From Acidimicrobiaceae bacterium (GTDB lineage Bacteria > Actinomycetota > Acidimicrobiia > Acidimicrobiales > Poriferisodalaceae): a stretch of 64,000 nucleotides of DNA. The translations under genes and the position numbers were made by a program. The stretch is taken from the NCBI GenBank assembly GCA_026713105.1, contig JAPOPC010000100.1, positions 16,459 through 80,458 of the forward strand, read 5' to 3'. Under the pieces are notes generated by a model. That model was not told the DNA's origin. It was given only the letters and a program-made list of their open reading frames with translations, and ran no database searches. Position 1 is the first letter of the stretch. Each line of letters starts with the position of its first letter. Positions 32,757 to 41,766 of the stretch are shown here, one piece after another.

Positions 32757-34160
32757 ATGGCCGACGACAGCGCTGTCAACGCGAGTACTGACGTACTCGG
32801 CAAGAGCCGCATCTTCACCCGCGAGGTGATCAACGACATCCACGTGAAGGCCGAGCTCGGCCGCTACCGGATGCGTGGCTTCTCGATGTTCAAGAAGATC
32901 CCCCACTGGGACGAGCTGGTGTTCCTGCCAGGCACGCTCACCCGGTTCGTCATCGAGGGCTACCGCGAGAAGTGCGAGACCAAGACGGTCATCGGTGCCC
33001 GCTTCGCCGAGAAACCGCTCGAGCTGGAAATCCCCGTCTACATCACCGGCATGAGCTTTGGCGCGCTGTCGCTGGAGGCCAAGATGGCCCTGGCGAAGGG
33101 CGCTTCGATGGCGGGCACCGCCACCTGCTCTGGCGAGGGCGGCATGATCCCGCCGGAGCGCGATCTGTCGACCAAGTGGTACTACCAGATCATCCAGAGC
33201 CGCTACGGCTTCAACCCCCACCACCTGATGCTGGCCGACGCGGTCGAGTTCTTCATCGGGCAGGGCTGCAAGGTGGGCCTCGGCGGCCACCTGATGGGCC
33301 AGAAGGTCACCGAGCAGGTCGCTGAGATGCGGTCGCTGCCGGCGGGCATCGACCAGCGCTCCCCGGCCCGTCACCCCGACTGGCTCGGGCCCGACGACCT
33401 GTCGCTGAAGATCCAAGAGATTCGCGAGGCGACGGACTACCAGATTCCGATCCAGCTCAAGCTGGGATCGGCCCGGGTGTACGACGACGTGCGGATGGCG
33501 GCCAAGTGCGGCCCCGACGTCATCTACCTCGACGGCGCGGAGGGCGGCACGGGCGCCGGGCCGCACTTGGCGACCGAGGAGACCGGCATCCCGCTGATGG
33601 CAGCCATCCCCGAAGCACGCCGGGCGCTCGAAGACGTCGGCCTCGCCGATGACATCGACCTGGTCGTGGCGGGCGGCATCCGCAACGGCGGCGACGTCGC
33701 CAAGTGCTTGGCGCTCGGCGCCGATGCGATCGCTTTGGGCACGGCCGCACTGATGGCGCTCAACTGCAACAAGGAAATCCCCGGCGTCACCGACTACGAG
33801 GGCACGATCGGCGTTCCTGCCGGCGAGTGTTACCACTGCCACACCGGCCGGTGCCCGGTGGGCGTCGCCACCCAGGACGTGGAGCTGCGCAAGCGCCTCG
33901 ACGTCGATGAAGCGGCCCTGCGGGTCTACAACTTCCTCCTCACCCTGACGATGGAAGTGCAGATGCTGGCCCGGGCGTGCGGCAAGACCAACATCCACTC
34001 ACTCGAGCCCGAGGATCTCGCAGCGCTGACCCACGAGGCAGCCGCGATGGCCAAAGTGCCCCTCGCCGGCACCAACTACATCCCGGGCGTCACCGAGGAA
34101 CGGACTCTGCAGGAGATCCGTGACCTCTTCGACAAGCACGTGATCGACGGAGGTCTCTAG
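32757..34160 (+). CDS. mgsC: N-methylglutamate synthase subunit C (FMN/3Fe-4S glutamate-synthase domain)
   Basis: 467 residues from ATG 32757 (GGAAGGA upstream). Glutamate-synthase-type barrel that transfers methylamine to 2-oxoglutarate or an equivalent acceptor to make N-methylglutamate. Visible: the FMN/2-oxoglutarate stretch ITGMSFGALSLEAK, LYDGAEGGTGAGP-like loop (YLDGAEGGTGAGPH), VAGGIRNGGDVAKCLALGAD, and the cluster-binding cysteines in CYHCHTGRCPVGVATQD. Two bases separate its stop from the next gene's ATG. Confidence 0.92.
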   Translation: MADDSAVNASTDVLGKSRIFTREVINDIHVKAELGRYRMRGFSMFKKIPHWDELVFLPGTLTRFVIEGYREKCETKTVIGARFAEKPLELEIPVYITGMSFGALSLEAKMALAKGASMAGTATCSGEGGMIPPERDLSTKWYYQIIQSRYGFNPHHLMLADAVEFFIGQGCKVGLGGHLMGQKVTEQVAEMRSLPAGIDQRSPARHPDWLGPDDLSLKIQEIREATDYQIPIQLKLGSARVYDDVRMAAKCGPDVIYLDGAEGGTGAGPHLATEETGIPLMAAIPEARRALEDVGLADDIDLVVAGGIRNGGDVAKCLALGADAIALGTAALMALNCNKEIPGVTDYEGTIGVPAGECYHCHTGRCPVGVATQDVELRKRLDVDEAALRVYNFLLTLTMEVQMLARACGKTNIHSLEPEDLAALTHEAAAMAKVPLAGTNYIPGVTEERTLQEIRDLFDKHVIDGGL

Positions 34161-34162
34161 AC

Positions 34163-34633
34163 ATGGCTGCAGCATCAAACGCAGGAGCAGCAAGCACGGG
34201 CGAGAGCACGCGCGAGACCCGCACCGTCGCCATCGATGCAGAGGTGCTGGCAGGCAAGCGATTTCCGTACCAAGAGGACATGTCGCTCGTCGAAGACACC
34301 GACCTCATGGCGTTGACGCCTGGGCCCGACATCAACTGGCTCGAGGACATCACCCTGCTCGAGGAAGACGGCGTCCCGGCGGTGTTCGACCGGTACTCGA
34401 ACTCATTCCTGAAGATCTACTTCGACATCCCAGCAGGTCGTGAGGACGAGATCGCCCGCAAGGTGCTCATGAAGCACCTCACCGAGGGCAACAGCTACGG
34501 CATCACGCTCAAGGACATCCACTGCAAGTTCCCCCAGGTGGAACTCGGCCCTTGGGTCGAAGACTCCCGAATCGTCGGCACCGACTGGCGCGCGCCAGTG
34601 CTGGAGGGGTGGGCGGCCCCTACTGCCCACTGA
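34163..34633 (+). CDS. Uncharacterised 156-residue protein of the gmaS-mgs operon
   Basis: No family recognised. ATG 34163 lies 2 bases after mgsC with GGAGG in the mgsC end. An alanine/serine-rich N-terminus (about 1-30) is followed by an acidic central region (PYQEDMSLVEDTD, INWLEDITLLEEDG), then FLKIYFDIPAGREDEIARKV and a C-terminal WVEDSRIVGTDWRAP. Soluble, no cysteine pair beyond one, no membrane segment. Its position between mgsC and a DAO flavoprotein suggests an accessory subunit or chaperone for methylamine metabolism (inference). Confidence 0.8.
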   Translation: MAAASNAGAASTGESTRETRTVAIDAEVLAGKRFPYQEDMSLVEDTDLMALTPGPDINWLEDITLLEEDGVPAVFDRYSNSFLKIYFDIPAGREDEIARKVLMKHLTEGNSYGITLKDIHCKFPQVELGPWVEDSRIVGTDWRAPVLEGWAAPTAH

Positions 34634-34684
34634 GCCGGCATTCACCACACGTCACACACCACGATCAGCATCAAGAAGACCCTC

Positions 34685-36016
34685 ATGGCACTACCGACCA
34701 GCGCTCGTTACGTCATCATCGGTTCCGGCATCCACGGCCTGTCCACCGCGTGGAACCTCGCCCGCGACCTGAGGTCGTCAGGTCGGGGTTCAGGTGCCGA
34801 CATTGTCGTGATCGACAAGTCGGGTGTCGGCGCGGGCGCCTCGGGCATTGCCTGCGGCGTCATCCGCAACAACTACTTCCAGCCGGCCATGCGCGAGCTC
34901 ATGGCTCACTCGGTGGACGTATGGGACAGCGACCCCGAGGCTTTCTCGTATCACCCCGTGGGCTACATGCAGATCAGCCACGAGGCGATGCGTTCCGACG
35001 TGGCGTCGATCCATGCTCAGCAGCAGGCCATCGGCTACTCGTCCACGTTTGTCGACGGTGCTGCAGCCTCCGACAGCTACATGAAGGGCATCTTCGAGGA
35101 CTGGCAGGCCCAGGGCATCACGAGTGTGCTGCACGAGCACCGTGGCGGCTACGCCAACAACATGGCCTCGCTGAAGGGCTTGCTGGGCAAGGTCGAGGCA
35201 GAAGAGGTCGACGTGGTCGGGGGAGTGACCGTCACCGGGTTCGACCAGGACAATTCCGGGGCAGTCACGGCCGTGCTGACCGACCAGGGCGCGGTTCGCT
35301 GCGAGCACGTCGTCGTGGCCGTAGGGCCGTGGGTGCAGAAGATCTGGGCGATGCTCGACCTGCCGACGACCACCGACATCGCGGGCGGCGATGGCGAGCT
35401 GCACAACGTGCCGACCTGGACCTACATGTGCCTGCAGGAGGGCACGCTCACGGTCGATCCCGGCTATCTGACCGACAACGACGGCAATATGCCGCCGGTG
35501 GTGCACATCGACACCGACGCACCGCTCTACGACGCCGACGGGCTGGTTACCGAGGGCCCGTGGGGCATCTACTACAAGCCGGATTTCAACTTCGGAGGTG
35601 TGCAAGGCGGCTACATGCCCTACGTGGTCGACAAGCCATCCGATCAGGTGGCGGTGGACCCCTACGGCCCCGACTCGCCCGACTTCGTGGTGGGGGGCGA
35701 CTTCTACCGGACCTGGACGGCGGCGCTGGCGCACTGCCACAAGCGCTTCGAGGGAAAGACGCACCGCATCAGCGATGAGCCCTCCGGGGGGATCGGCAGC
35801 TTCTCGCCTGACAACTTCCCGGTGTTCGACACGTTCTGCGACAACGCCTTCTTCATCGCCGACTCCAACCACGGCTACAAGATGATCGGCGTGGGCGCGC
35901 TGGTCGCCAAAGAACTGCTCGGCGAGCCTCAGGCGCTGCTGGAGCCGTTCCGCTACTCGCGCTACGCCGAGGGCCGGCTCCACCCCGTGAGCAACTCGCC
36001 CTACCCCTGGAGCTAG
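34685..36016 (+). CDS. DAO-family FAD-dependent oxidoreductase of the gmaS-mgs operon
   Basis: 443 residues from ATG 34685. N-terminal FAD motif YVIIGSGIHGLSTAWNLA, then GVGAGASGIACGVIRNNYF and a C-terminal FFIADSNHGYKMIGVGALVA. Sarcosine/dimethylglycine/glycine-oxidase family, which oxidises C-N bonds of N-methylated amines. It is not linked to soxA/D/G genes, so it is either a monomeric oxidase or one that uses another electron acceptor. Substrate unknown; candidates are N-methylglutamate, sarcosine or dimethylamine (inference from operon). Confidence 0.85.
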   Translation: MALPTSARYVIIGSGIHGLSTAWNLARDLRSSGRGSGADIVVIDKSGVGAGASGIACGVIRNNYFQPAMRELMAHSVDVWDSDPEAFSYHPVGYMQISHEAMRSDVASIHAQQQAIGYSSTFVDGAAASDSYMKGIFEDWQAQGITSVLHEHRGGYANNMASLKGLLGKVEAEEVDVVGGVTVTGFDQDNSGAVTAVLTDQGAVRCEHVVVAVGPWVQKIWAMLDLPTTTDIAGGDGELHNVPTWTYMCLQEGTLTVDPGYLTDNDGNMPPVVHIDTDAPLYDADGLVTEGPWGIYYKPDFNFGGVQGGYMPYVVDKPSDQVAVDPYGPDSPDFVVGGDFYRTWTAALAHCHKRFEGKTHRISDEPSGGIGSFSPDNFPVFDTFCDNAFFIADSNHGYKMIGVGALVAKELLGEPQALLEPFRYSRYAEGRLHPVSNSPYPWS

Positions 36017-36028
36017 CTGTTCTCTGCG

Positions 36029-36067
36029 AGCGCTGGGTTATCCCAAGTCTGTCAGGCTCCCAGCGCT
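36029..36067 (+). terminator. Probable terminator after the gmaS-mgs operon
   Basis: A 9-bp perfect inverted repeat AGCGCTGGG / CCCAGCGCT with a 21-base loop begins 12 bases after the last stop of the operon. No long T-run. Confidence 0.5.
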
Positions 36068-36263
36068 AGGTGAACGCCCACGACGTGAACTGGCCGGATT
36101 CAACGGGTCGTCGCAACAGGGACTGTCGGGAGCCGTGACGCTCGAACACGTCGCTACTCGCCATGCTGACGATTGACTCAAGCTGAATAGCATGGCTCGG
36201 TGCAGTGAGCTGCGGCGCGGGTGTGTGGTTGTCAAGCGCTGCGAGGGCGACAACCGGGAACGG

Positions 36264-36752
36264 TCAAATCTTGTCGAGGGTGCCAAGATGCCGGCTGAGC
36301 CCAGGGTCTCGCGCCTTGACCGGCAGGCATTCAGGGCAACCGTCAATCTCTGGCTCCTGAAAGCGACGAATGAAGGCGTTGCGGGCGCATTCGTAGCGCC
36401 AGCGCCATTTCCCAAGCTGGCCGTCTCCTTGAGCGACGATGTAGGACCATCGCCAGATGCCGGTGGCTGCTGGCACCACGATCCGAAAATTGTGACCGCG
36501 ATACTCGCCCATCTTTGGCTGCACTCGCGAGCCGTCGAGGACATTTCGGCTGTGCTCAGGACAAAAAACGGCAGGAGGACGAGGTCCGGTTTCGGGACTG
36601 GGGGCGAAAGTCGCCACGAGCGTCCCGCGGCGGCTGTACATCTGCCAACCGCGTCCCCATCCCCACCATTGCCGCAAGAGCGCAATGACGATGACGGCGC
36701 CATAGGCGACGATGGTCACCCATCCGGCGATATCAGGCACATCGATATGCAC
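36264..36752 (-). CDS. Small membrane protein of unknown function (last gene of nuclease cassette)
   Basis: 162 residues. An N-terminal hydrophobic segment (about 8-27, IAGWVTIVAYGAVIVIALLRQWW) makes it membrane-anchored; the soluble remainder is Trp/Arg/Cys-rich (CPEH, CPECLPVK could bind metal). No family recognised. Sixth and last gene on the minus strand of a cassette running down from 39735. Confidence 0.6.
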   Translation of the reverse strand: MHIDVPDIAGWVTIVAYGAVIVIALLRQWWGWGRGWQMYSRRGTLVATFAPSPETGPRPPAVFCPEHSRNVLDGSRVQPKMGEYRGHNFRIVVPAATGIWRWSYIVAQGDGQLGKWRWRYECARNAFIRRFQEPEIDGCPECLPVKARDPGLSRHLGTLDKI

Positions 36753-36803
36753 AGCTACGGATGTGATCTTGGACGGAAGAGATGCCAGCAGTCGCTCCTT
36801 CGA

Positions 36804-37304
36804 TCAGGCGCCACGCTCGACAGCAGGCAATACGGAATACCCGGTGCCTAGCTGGGCAACCGGACCGTCGTCGACTACCACGACGAGGCTGTACCTGTTG
36901 AGAAGATTCTGCACTTCGTGATGACCTTGTGCCATTCGAGTCGCCTTACGGCTCTGGAAGAGCGGATCGTCGCTAAGCCACAGTTCCATGAACTGCCAGT
37001 CCTGCCGTGCGACACCCTTCGCCGCGGGCACGGTTACCTCCATCGCCGCCACCCACCAACGACGGGTGTCTTCGCCTTCTTCCGGCGCGAGGTCAGAGCC
37101 GGCTGGGTGCATGGGGTAGCTGAGCCGCGCTAAGTACGGCAACGGTTCGCGCCCGCTAGCCGGCTTCTCGTTCGACTGGAAGGTGATTTCGACCGTGTGC
37201 CCATGGTCGGACCATTGCTCGGTGACCGTGTAATCGCCGTCTGCCGTGCCGATCTGCTTGATGGCCTCGGCCATCGCCTCGATGGTCTTGCGATCATCGG
37301 TCAT
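36804..37304 (-). CDS. Uncharacterised 166-residue protein of the nuclease cassette
   Basis: ATG 37304 overlaps the stop of the preceding 63-residue gene (ATGA). Soluble, acidic, with MTDDRKTIEAMAEAIKQIG at the N-terminus and a central RRWWVAAMEVTVPA segment. No motif recognised. Confidence 0.6.
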   Translation of the reverse strand: MTDDRKTIEAMAEAIKQIGTADGDYTVTEQWSDHGHTVEITFQSNEKPASGREPLPYLARLSYPMHPAGSDLAPEEGEDTRRWWVAAMEVTVPAAKGVARQDWQFMELWLSDDPLFQSRKATRMAQGHHEVQNLLNRYSLVVVVDDGPVAQLGTGYSVLPAVERGA

Positions 37305-37492
37305 GATGCGCTGACCAGTGGCAGCGGGTTGATCAACAGGGGCAGAGCGTCCGCCAGCCCGCCGTGTGAGGGCAACAACTCGGCGCTTGGTTCAACCCAT
37401 GCCCGCATCCGCTCGATGAGTCGCCGGATCGGATCGCTGAACAGGTCCAGCGAATGCCGCTCATCAAACGGCGACGACGCTTGGTCCGACAT
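37301..37492 (-). CDS. 63-residue protein of the nuclease cassette
   Basis: ATG 37492 with AAAGGG upstream. Amphipathic N-terminal half (SLDLFSDPIRRLIERMRAW) and a hydrophobic, proline-containing tail. Overlaps the next gene by four bases, which supports expression. Function unknown. Confidence 0.5.
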   Translation of the reverse strand: MSDQASSPFDERHSLDLFSDPIRRLIERMRAWVEPSAELLPSHGGLADALPLLINPLPLVSAS

Positions 37493-37533
37493 TGGTGCCC
37501 TTTCTGTTGTTGGCCTCTCAGTATTGGGGTTCG

Positions 37534-37821
37534 CTAGCCGCGTACGATGGGGCGCCCCGATTCGTCGACTTCAATGGCAGCTTTGAACGCCCAAGCCGTC
37601 ATGAGGGCCATGACCGTGTAGCCGCTGGAACCCATACGAGCGAACACTAGTTCTTGCGAGCCGTTGGTTTGTGGTTCTGGCATGGTCCATCGGCGGGCAG
37701 CAAGACCCACGAGGAACAAGAGGGCGATCCAGAACACTCGGATTGCTTTGCGGATGGCATACGCGATCGCGAGTCCGATTCCACACCATTGGAGCCATGC
37801 AGGGATTGTGACTGTGAGCAT
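37534..37821 (-). CDS. Small membrane protein B of the nuclease cassette
   Basis: 95 residues from ATG 37821. Two hydrophobic stretches near the N-terminus (LQWCGIGLAIAYAIRKAI and VFWIALLFLVGLAARRW) and a third weak one. Clearly related to the protein at 39454-39735: both have an A-I-A-Y-A helix, a K-A helix turn, a second helix and an A-R-R/RRE-W-x-M motif followed by a D/N-rich loop. The two paralogues bracket the nuclease gene. Confidence 0.6.
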   Translation of the reverse strand: MLTVTIPAWLQWCGIGLAIAYAIRKAIRVFWIALLFLVGLAARRWTMPEPQTNGSQELVFARMGSSGYTVMALMTAWAFKAAIEVDESGRPIVRG

Positions 37822-37915
37822 GCGCAGAGCGTCGCGCGGGAGCGACAGGCCCGCACATCTGGTCGGTCGTCGATGCTCTCTTCGGTTGGGAAAGGGATGA
37901 GTCCAGAATCGTCCC

Positions 37916-39457
37916 CTAGGCGGCAGCGCGCGGTGCTTGGGGCCAGCCGATTCGCCATTGCTCCCACAGGTCCTTGAGCAGCGGGTCGTGGCGAAGAGGA
38001 AGCGGATCTGTAGTCGTGTATAGGCGGTCTGTGTCCGACGCAAGCGCTTCGAGCAGCCGCTGGCCGCAGTCAGGGTCGTCGATGAGTGCGGGGATTGCGT
38101 GCTCGAACAGCTGTGATGACCAGACCGATGTCGGAATCGACGCTGTGGGCATTGTGTTGCCGATGAACGCCATGGGCAGGTTGTAGAACTGTTCGCGGGT
38201 GATGATCAGGCCCCGCAGCGGGCGGCCGTTCTGGTCGGGGAACTTCGGGTTCCCTTGCTCGATCTCTTGGGCAGACCGGTCGATCTGCTCGCATGCCTTG
38301 GACAGCACCTCACCCATCTTGCCTGCGTCGAGATCGACCCCGGATCGGACCTTCTCATCGGGAGGTCTCGATTTGGCCTCGACGAGCACGATGGCCTCAG
38401 GCGTCTCGATGATGTAGTCGACGCTCAGCTTCTGGCCCTTGTCGTAAGCGATCTCGTCGTGCACTGTGGCGTGGTTCAGCTGCTTGAGCTGCACGCCGAT
38501 GTAGCGCTCGAAGCGCTTGCCGAGCGCGTCGGAGAAATCCCGCACAGTTCCGCTGATCAGGCCGCTGTTGATGGCCTCCACGATGATGAAGAACACGCCT
38601 TGAGGCGACAGGCGCTGAAGGATGCCCATAGGACTGGGCATCACATAGGTGCCGTCGTCCAGAAGCGCAATCGGGTGCTCGAAGAACGGGTTGTAATCCC
38701 AATGGCCGTCGTTCTCGGAGGCTTTGGCGCGGCCCGCCGCTGCAAGCTGGTTGACCGACCGAGCAAGCCACCGATCTGCGACGGCGAGGGCTTGCGAGAT
38801 GCTCATCGGGTGGACGATCTGGTCGAATCTCGGCGGGTCAAATACGTCGCGATGGATGGCGCCGTCGTTGAAGATCGCTGCCGCGTACATGAGGAAGCCG
38901 ACCTGGAGGAACTGCTGCACCGACGCGCCGACGACCTTCTGCCAGTCGGCCTGATCAACTGCAAGCGGTCCGAATCTGGGGTCGTCGCCGTACAGGCACA
39001 GCGTCCTCATCAGGGGCGGCCATGGCTCGTTCTGGAAGGGCATCTGCAGGTAAGTCATCCTTGAGAGCATCCGCTGCAGAGCTTCGTCGGAGTCGGGCTC
39101 ATCGAGGCTCGGGTCCCTCATGTTGAACAGATCGTTGATCAGCTCTTCGACGATCCGGTCGGTGACGCGTGCCTTCCGTTGGCTCTTGCCGACCGTCACG
39201 CAGATGCCTGCGAGCATCAGCGAGTAGCTCTCCGAAATCTGAGTGAGCTTGCTCTCCTCAGGGCCGCTTTGCGTTTGCTGTGGTCGCGCAGCGTGCGCGT
39301 TCAGAAGAGCAATGCTTCGAAGCAGCTCGTCTCGGGGGTATCTGCGTATGCGTCGGCGCAGTTCGCCGGCGGTCAATCCCCGTACAGAGTCTTCTGACAT
39401 CGCGTGTTCGTGCGGAGCGCTCGAGGGCGGCGTCTGCGCTGGGCTTGGCGTCGTCAT
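37916..39457 (-). CDS. PD-(D/E)XK-type nuclease-like protein, centre of a six-gene cassette
   Basis: 513 residues from ATG 39457, whose ATGA overlaps the stop of the upstream membrane protein. The N-terminal two thirds is alpha-helical and unrecognised. Around residues 350-390 a likely restriction-endonuclease-like core appears: a Glu in DEIAYDKGQKLSVDYI, then IVLVEAKSRPPDEK with the E-x-K signature. No ATPase or methylase motif. Such cores cut or bind nucleic acid in restriction and other defence systems. With two membrane proteins around it, a membrane-linked defence module is possible (inference). Confidence 0.7.
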   Translation of the reverse strand: MTTPSPAQTPPSSAPHEHAMSEDSVRGLTAGELRRRIRRYPRDELLRSIALLNAHAARPQQTQSGPEESKLTQISESYSLMLAGICVTVGKSQRKARVTDRIVEELINDLFNMRDPSLDEPDSDEALQRMLSRMTYLQMPFQNEPWPPLMRTLCLYGDDPRFGPLAVDQADWQKVVGASVQQFLQVGFLMYAAAIFNDGAIHRDVFDPPRFDQIVHPMSISQALAVADRWLARSVNQLAAAGRAKASENDGHWDYNPFFEHPIALLDDGTYVMPSPMGILQRLSPQGVFFIIVEAINSGLISGTVRDFSDALGKRFERYIGVQLKQLNHATVHDEIAYDKGQKLSVDYIIETPEAIVLVEAKSRPPDEKVRSGVDLDAGKMGEVLSKACEQIDRSAQEIEQGNPKFPDQNGRPLRGLIITREQFYNLPMAFIGNTMPTASIPTSVWSSQLFEHAIPALIDDPDCGQRLLEALASDTDRLYTTTDPLPLRHDPLLKDLWEQWRIGWPQAPRAAA

Positions 39458-39735
39458 CGGCTCGCCGAGCTGTTGGTGCGCTTGGTGCTGCTGAATCCGA
39501 ACGCCCAGCCGACGATGTCGTCGACGACCCAGCCGACTGCACCGCGGATGGGCATCGCGTAGAGCGAGTCGTTGCCGTCGCGGTCGGAGGTGCGCATGGG
39601 CCATTCCCGTCGCGCCAAACTCGTGACGTACACGAGAACGACGACAGTGGCTCGCAGCGCTTTCGGCACGGCGTAGGCGATCGCGAGGATCAGGGCTGCG
39701 ACTTGCAGCCCGGTCGGAACGTCAATGACGGTCAC
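39454..39735 (-). CDS. Small membrane protein A of the nuclease cassette
   Basis: 93 residues from GTG 39735, a start fixed by AAGGAG 7 bases upstream. Two hydrophobic helices (GLQVAALILAIAYAVPKA and ATVVVLVYVTSLARREW) and an amphipathic C-terminal segment. Paralogue of the 37534-37821 protein. First gene of the cassette; its stop overlaps the nuclease start. Confidence 0.65.
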   Translation of the reverse strand: MTVIDVPTGLQVAALILAIAYAVPKALRATVVVLVYVTSLARREWPMRTSDRDGNDSLYAMPIRGAVGWVVDDIVGWAFGFSSTKRTNSSASR

Positions 39736-40963
39736 TTGTATTCTCCTTGAAGGCTCGCTGTTTCGGTCCAGTCCCCGGATGGGGTCTGCTGCTTGCCATA
39801 TTGCCGGACGATGTCCGCAACTTCGGACCCCTTTTGCAGGACGCTGACCGGACGGTCCCGGGGCGGCACCGTGGTGGGCCATCAAGACGCTGATGAGCAG
39901 GCTGCGGCATCAAAGAGATCTGTTATCCACGCCGCTAGCCGTGGGGTCGCTGCCACCGACGGTGGCCCTTGGCGGCGCATGGCGATGACGCTAGGCCGCG
40001 GCACATGACCTCGCTGTCGCTCAATGCTGCTGGGCGCGAGTTCGGGGAGATGCCCGGCACGTTCTCCCCCACCCGGACAGGGGCGAAGCGGCTCAGGATG
40101 GGCGTCGACGGCGCGCGCTTGCTGTTGGCTGCGATGCAGCGCAGCGATCGGTCTATGCGTGTGGGCCGTGACGGATGGTTGCCCACGCTGCGCCACCGAG
40201 AACCACAGGTGCCGACGGTGCTTGGCGCGTGCTTGCGCGACATCTCGGCGTCGGCTAGCACCTCAGCTACCCCGCAGCCGCACAGCTTCGCGGTGCATCC
40301 CACCACATGGTCTTTCTGCAGCGGACCAATGTCGAGACTCACGACATCGACGCCTTGGAACTCCGTCAGGCCAGAGGACTCGCAGACTTGGGGGTGGCAT
40401 TCCATCCGACCGACCCGCAGCACGGCAGAGTGGTAACGCTGATGCAAGCAGGCTGCTGATGCCCGACGGGTGATGGGGCGGCGCGGCTGAGACTTGCACC
40501 ATCCGGATCGCCACCATCGAGACCGCCTTCCTGGACATGACTGAGCGCACCGACCACGGGCCGGCATGAGCCATGCCGCCGCCAGCGCTGTGAGGGCGCT
40601 GTTCTGGCGACGTCTCGACTCGGTGCTGCTCGCGCATGCCTCCGACCGGTACGAGCTGCCGGTCGCGCGACACGCAGGGTCGATGCTGCAGCAGCTCAGA
40701 GGCATTCAGCATTGAATCGACTTGCGTTCTCTGCTGCGTCGTGTCTGCAGCAGTGGGCCCCATCGGACCCGTGGTGGAGATCCACAGCGGCAGAGTTGAC
40801 ACGATCCACAAAGCTGACCGTTGGGGCGTCACGTGCAGCGATCGGCTCGACCCCAATCTCTGATCGCCAAAATTCCTTGCTTGACGCAGTTTGAGACGCC
40901 AAGCTGCCTCGCTATGTCCAGTCTGATCGCAAGTGGTCGCTGTGAGTGAGCGAGGGCAGACAT
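39736..40963. other. Accessory stretch without intact genes; small remnants
   Basis: About 1.2 kb with no gene I can support. On the plus strand there are only fragments of plausible coding: a 51-codon frame from ATG 40308 (beginning MVFLQRTNVETHDIDALEL), a short frame ending at 40568 whose stop overlaps the ATG of another 51-codon frame (40566-40715, MSHAAASAVRALFWRRLD). They run toward the decayed phosphatase and look like pieces of a lost gene set. Confidence 0.4.
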
Positions 40964-41011
40964 CGCGCGGGCCGATGTCGGTGACGTGGATCAGCGACAT
41001 CGGCCCGCGCG
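40964..41011. repeat. 17-bp perfect inverted repeat at the start of the PP2C remnant
   Basis: CGCGCGGGCCGATGTCG (40964-40980) and its exact complement (40995-41011) flank a 14-base loop. The left arm contains the ATG of the phosphatase frame, so a transcript would hide its start codon. Confidence 0.85.
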
Positions 41012-41766
41012 AACGAGGTCGGGACCGAACTGTGTTCCAAGTCCACGACGACGGCTCTTGGCTAATCGCAGTTGTGGACGGTCTCGGCGGCCACCCGCGA
41101 GGCGACGAAGCCGCGTCCGCCGCGATCGAGGCGCTGCCCGAACGGATCGCCGGCAAGTGCGGGATGCACGTGGTGTGCCGCGCTGTACATCAGCCGGTAT
41201 TCGACTCGGCTCCAGAGCAGGCGCAAGACAGGTTGGGGATTATCGACCGGTGCCCTGCGACAACTCTGTGCGCAACTGCATCGACGCCAGCAGGCGGGCT
41301 GATCGTGGGTGTGGCCGGCCACGCTTCTCGCGCTCATTCGGCGTCACGGCGATTCGTGGAGCGGTTGTCTGCTGCGCCCGCCTCATCGCAGCGGCGGCGA
41401 CTGGGAATACCTCACGCGCTACCTAGGTGCTCCCTTCGGCTGGCCCGAATACCCCGACAACCACCGTCAGCGCATGGAGGTACTGACTCAGGACCAGATA
41501 GCGCCATCAGAACTGTTGGCGAACGTGTCCGCAGCGACGGAGTGTGGGAAGCCCTGATGCGCGGGCTGAACACAAACAAGCTGGCGTCGGCGAGCGTGCT
41601 GGGCGAAGCCGTCGCAGGCCGGCTCGAACCCGCTGATGACACCGCCGACGTCATCGCAGCGCGGATCATGCGGGTCGCATGACAACGCGGACTCGGGAAC
41701 AACAGCATGATCGCGGTGGCACAAGTCGCTGCTCTGACAGTTGAATGGAGAAGCTCTGGTGACTGA
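40978..41766 (+). pseudogene. Decayed PP2C-family protein phosphatase
   Basis: The N-terminal PP2C signature is present (SDIGPRERGRDRTVF, then IAVVDGLGGHPRGDEAA), as are later segments ATTLCATASTPAGGLIVGVAGHA and RSDGVWEALMRGLN. They are in two frames: the middle (about 41321-41530, with LALIRRHGDSWSG and WEYLTRYLGAPFG) is shifted relative to both ends, and an in-frame TGA at 41680-41682 precedes the conserved tail (GLGNNSMIAVAQV). The expected metal-binding N/D-E-D of the first motif reads GRD. Two indels, a stop and a changed motif argue for a dead gene rather than sequencing error alone. Confidence 0.7.

Noticed and set aside
40263..41156. Minus-strand open frame over the phosphatase remnant
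   Set aside because: Composition is low-complexity Ser/Arg/Pro and the opposite strand carries recognisable PP2C segments.
41680..41682. In-frame TGA in the PP2C remnant as a second selenocysteine codon
   Set aside because: The position is not a Cys site in PP2C, no hairpin follows at the right distance, and the gene has other breaks, so it is a nonsense mutation.
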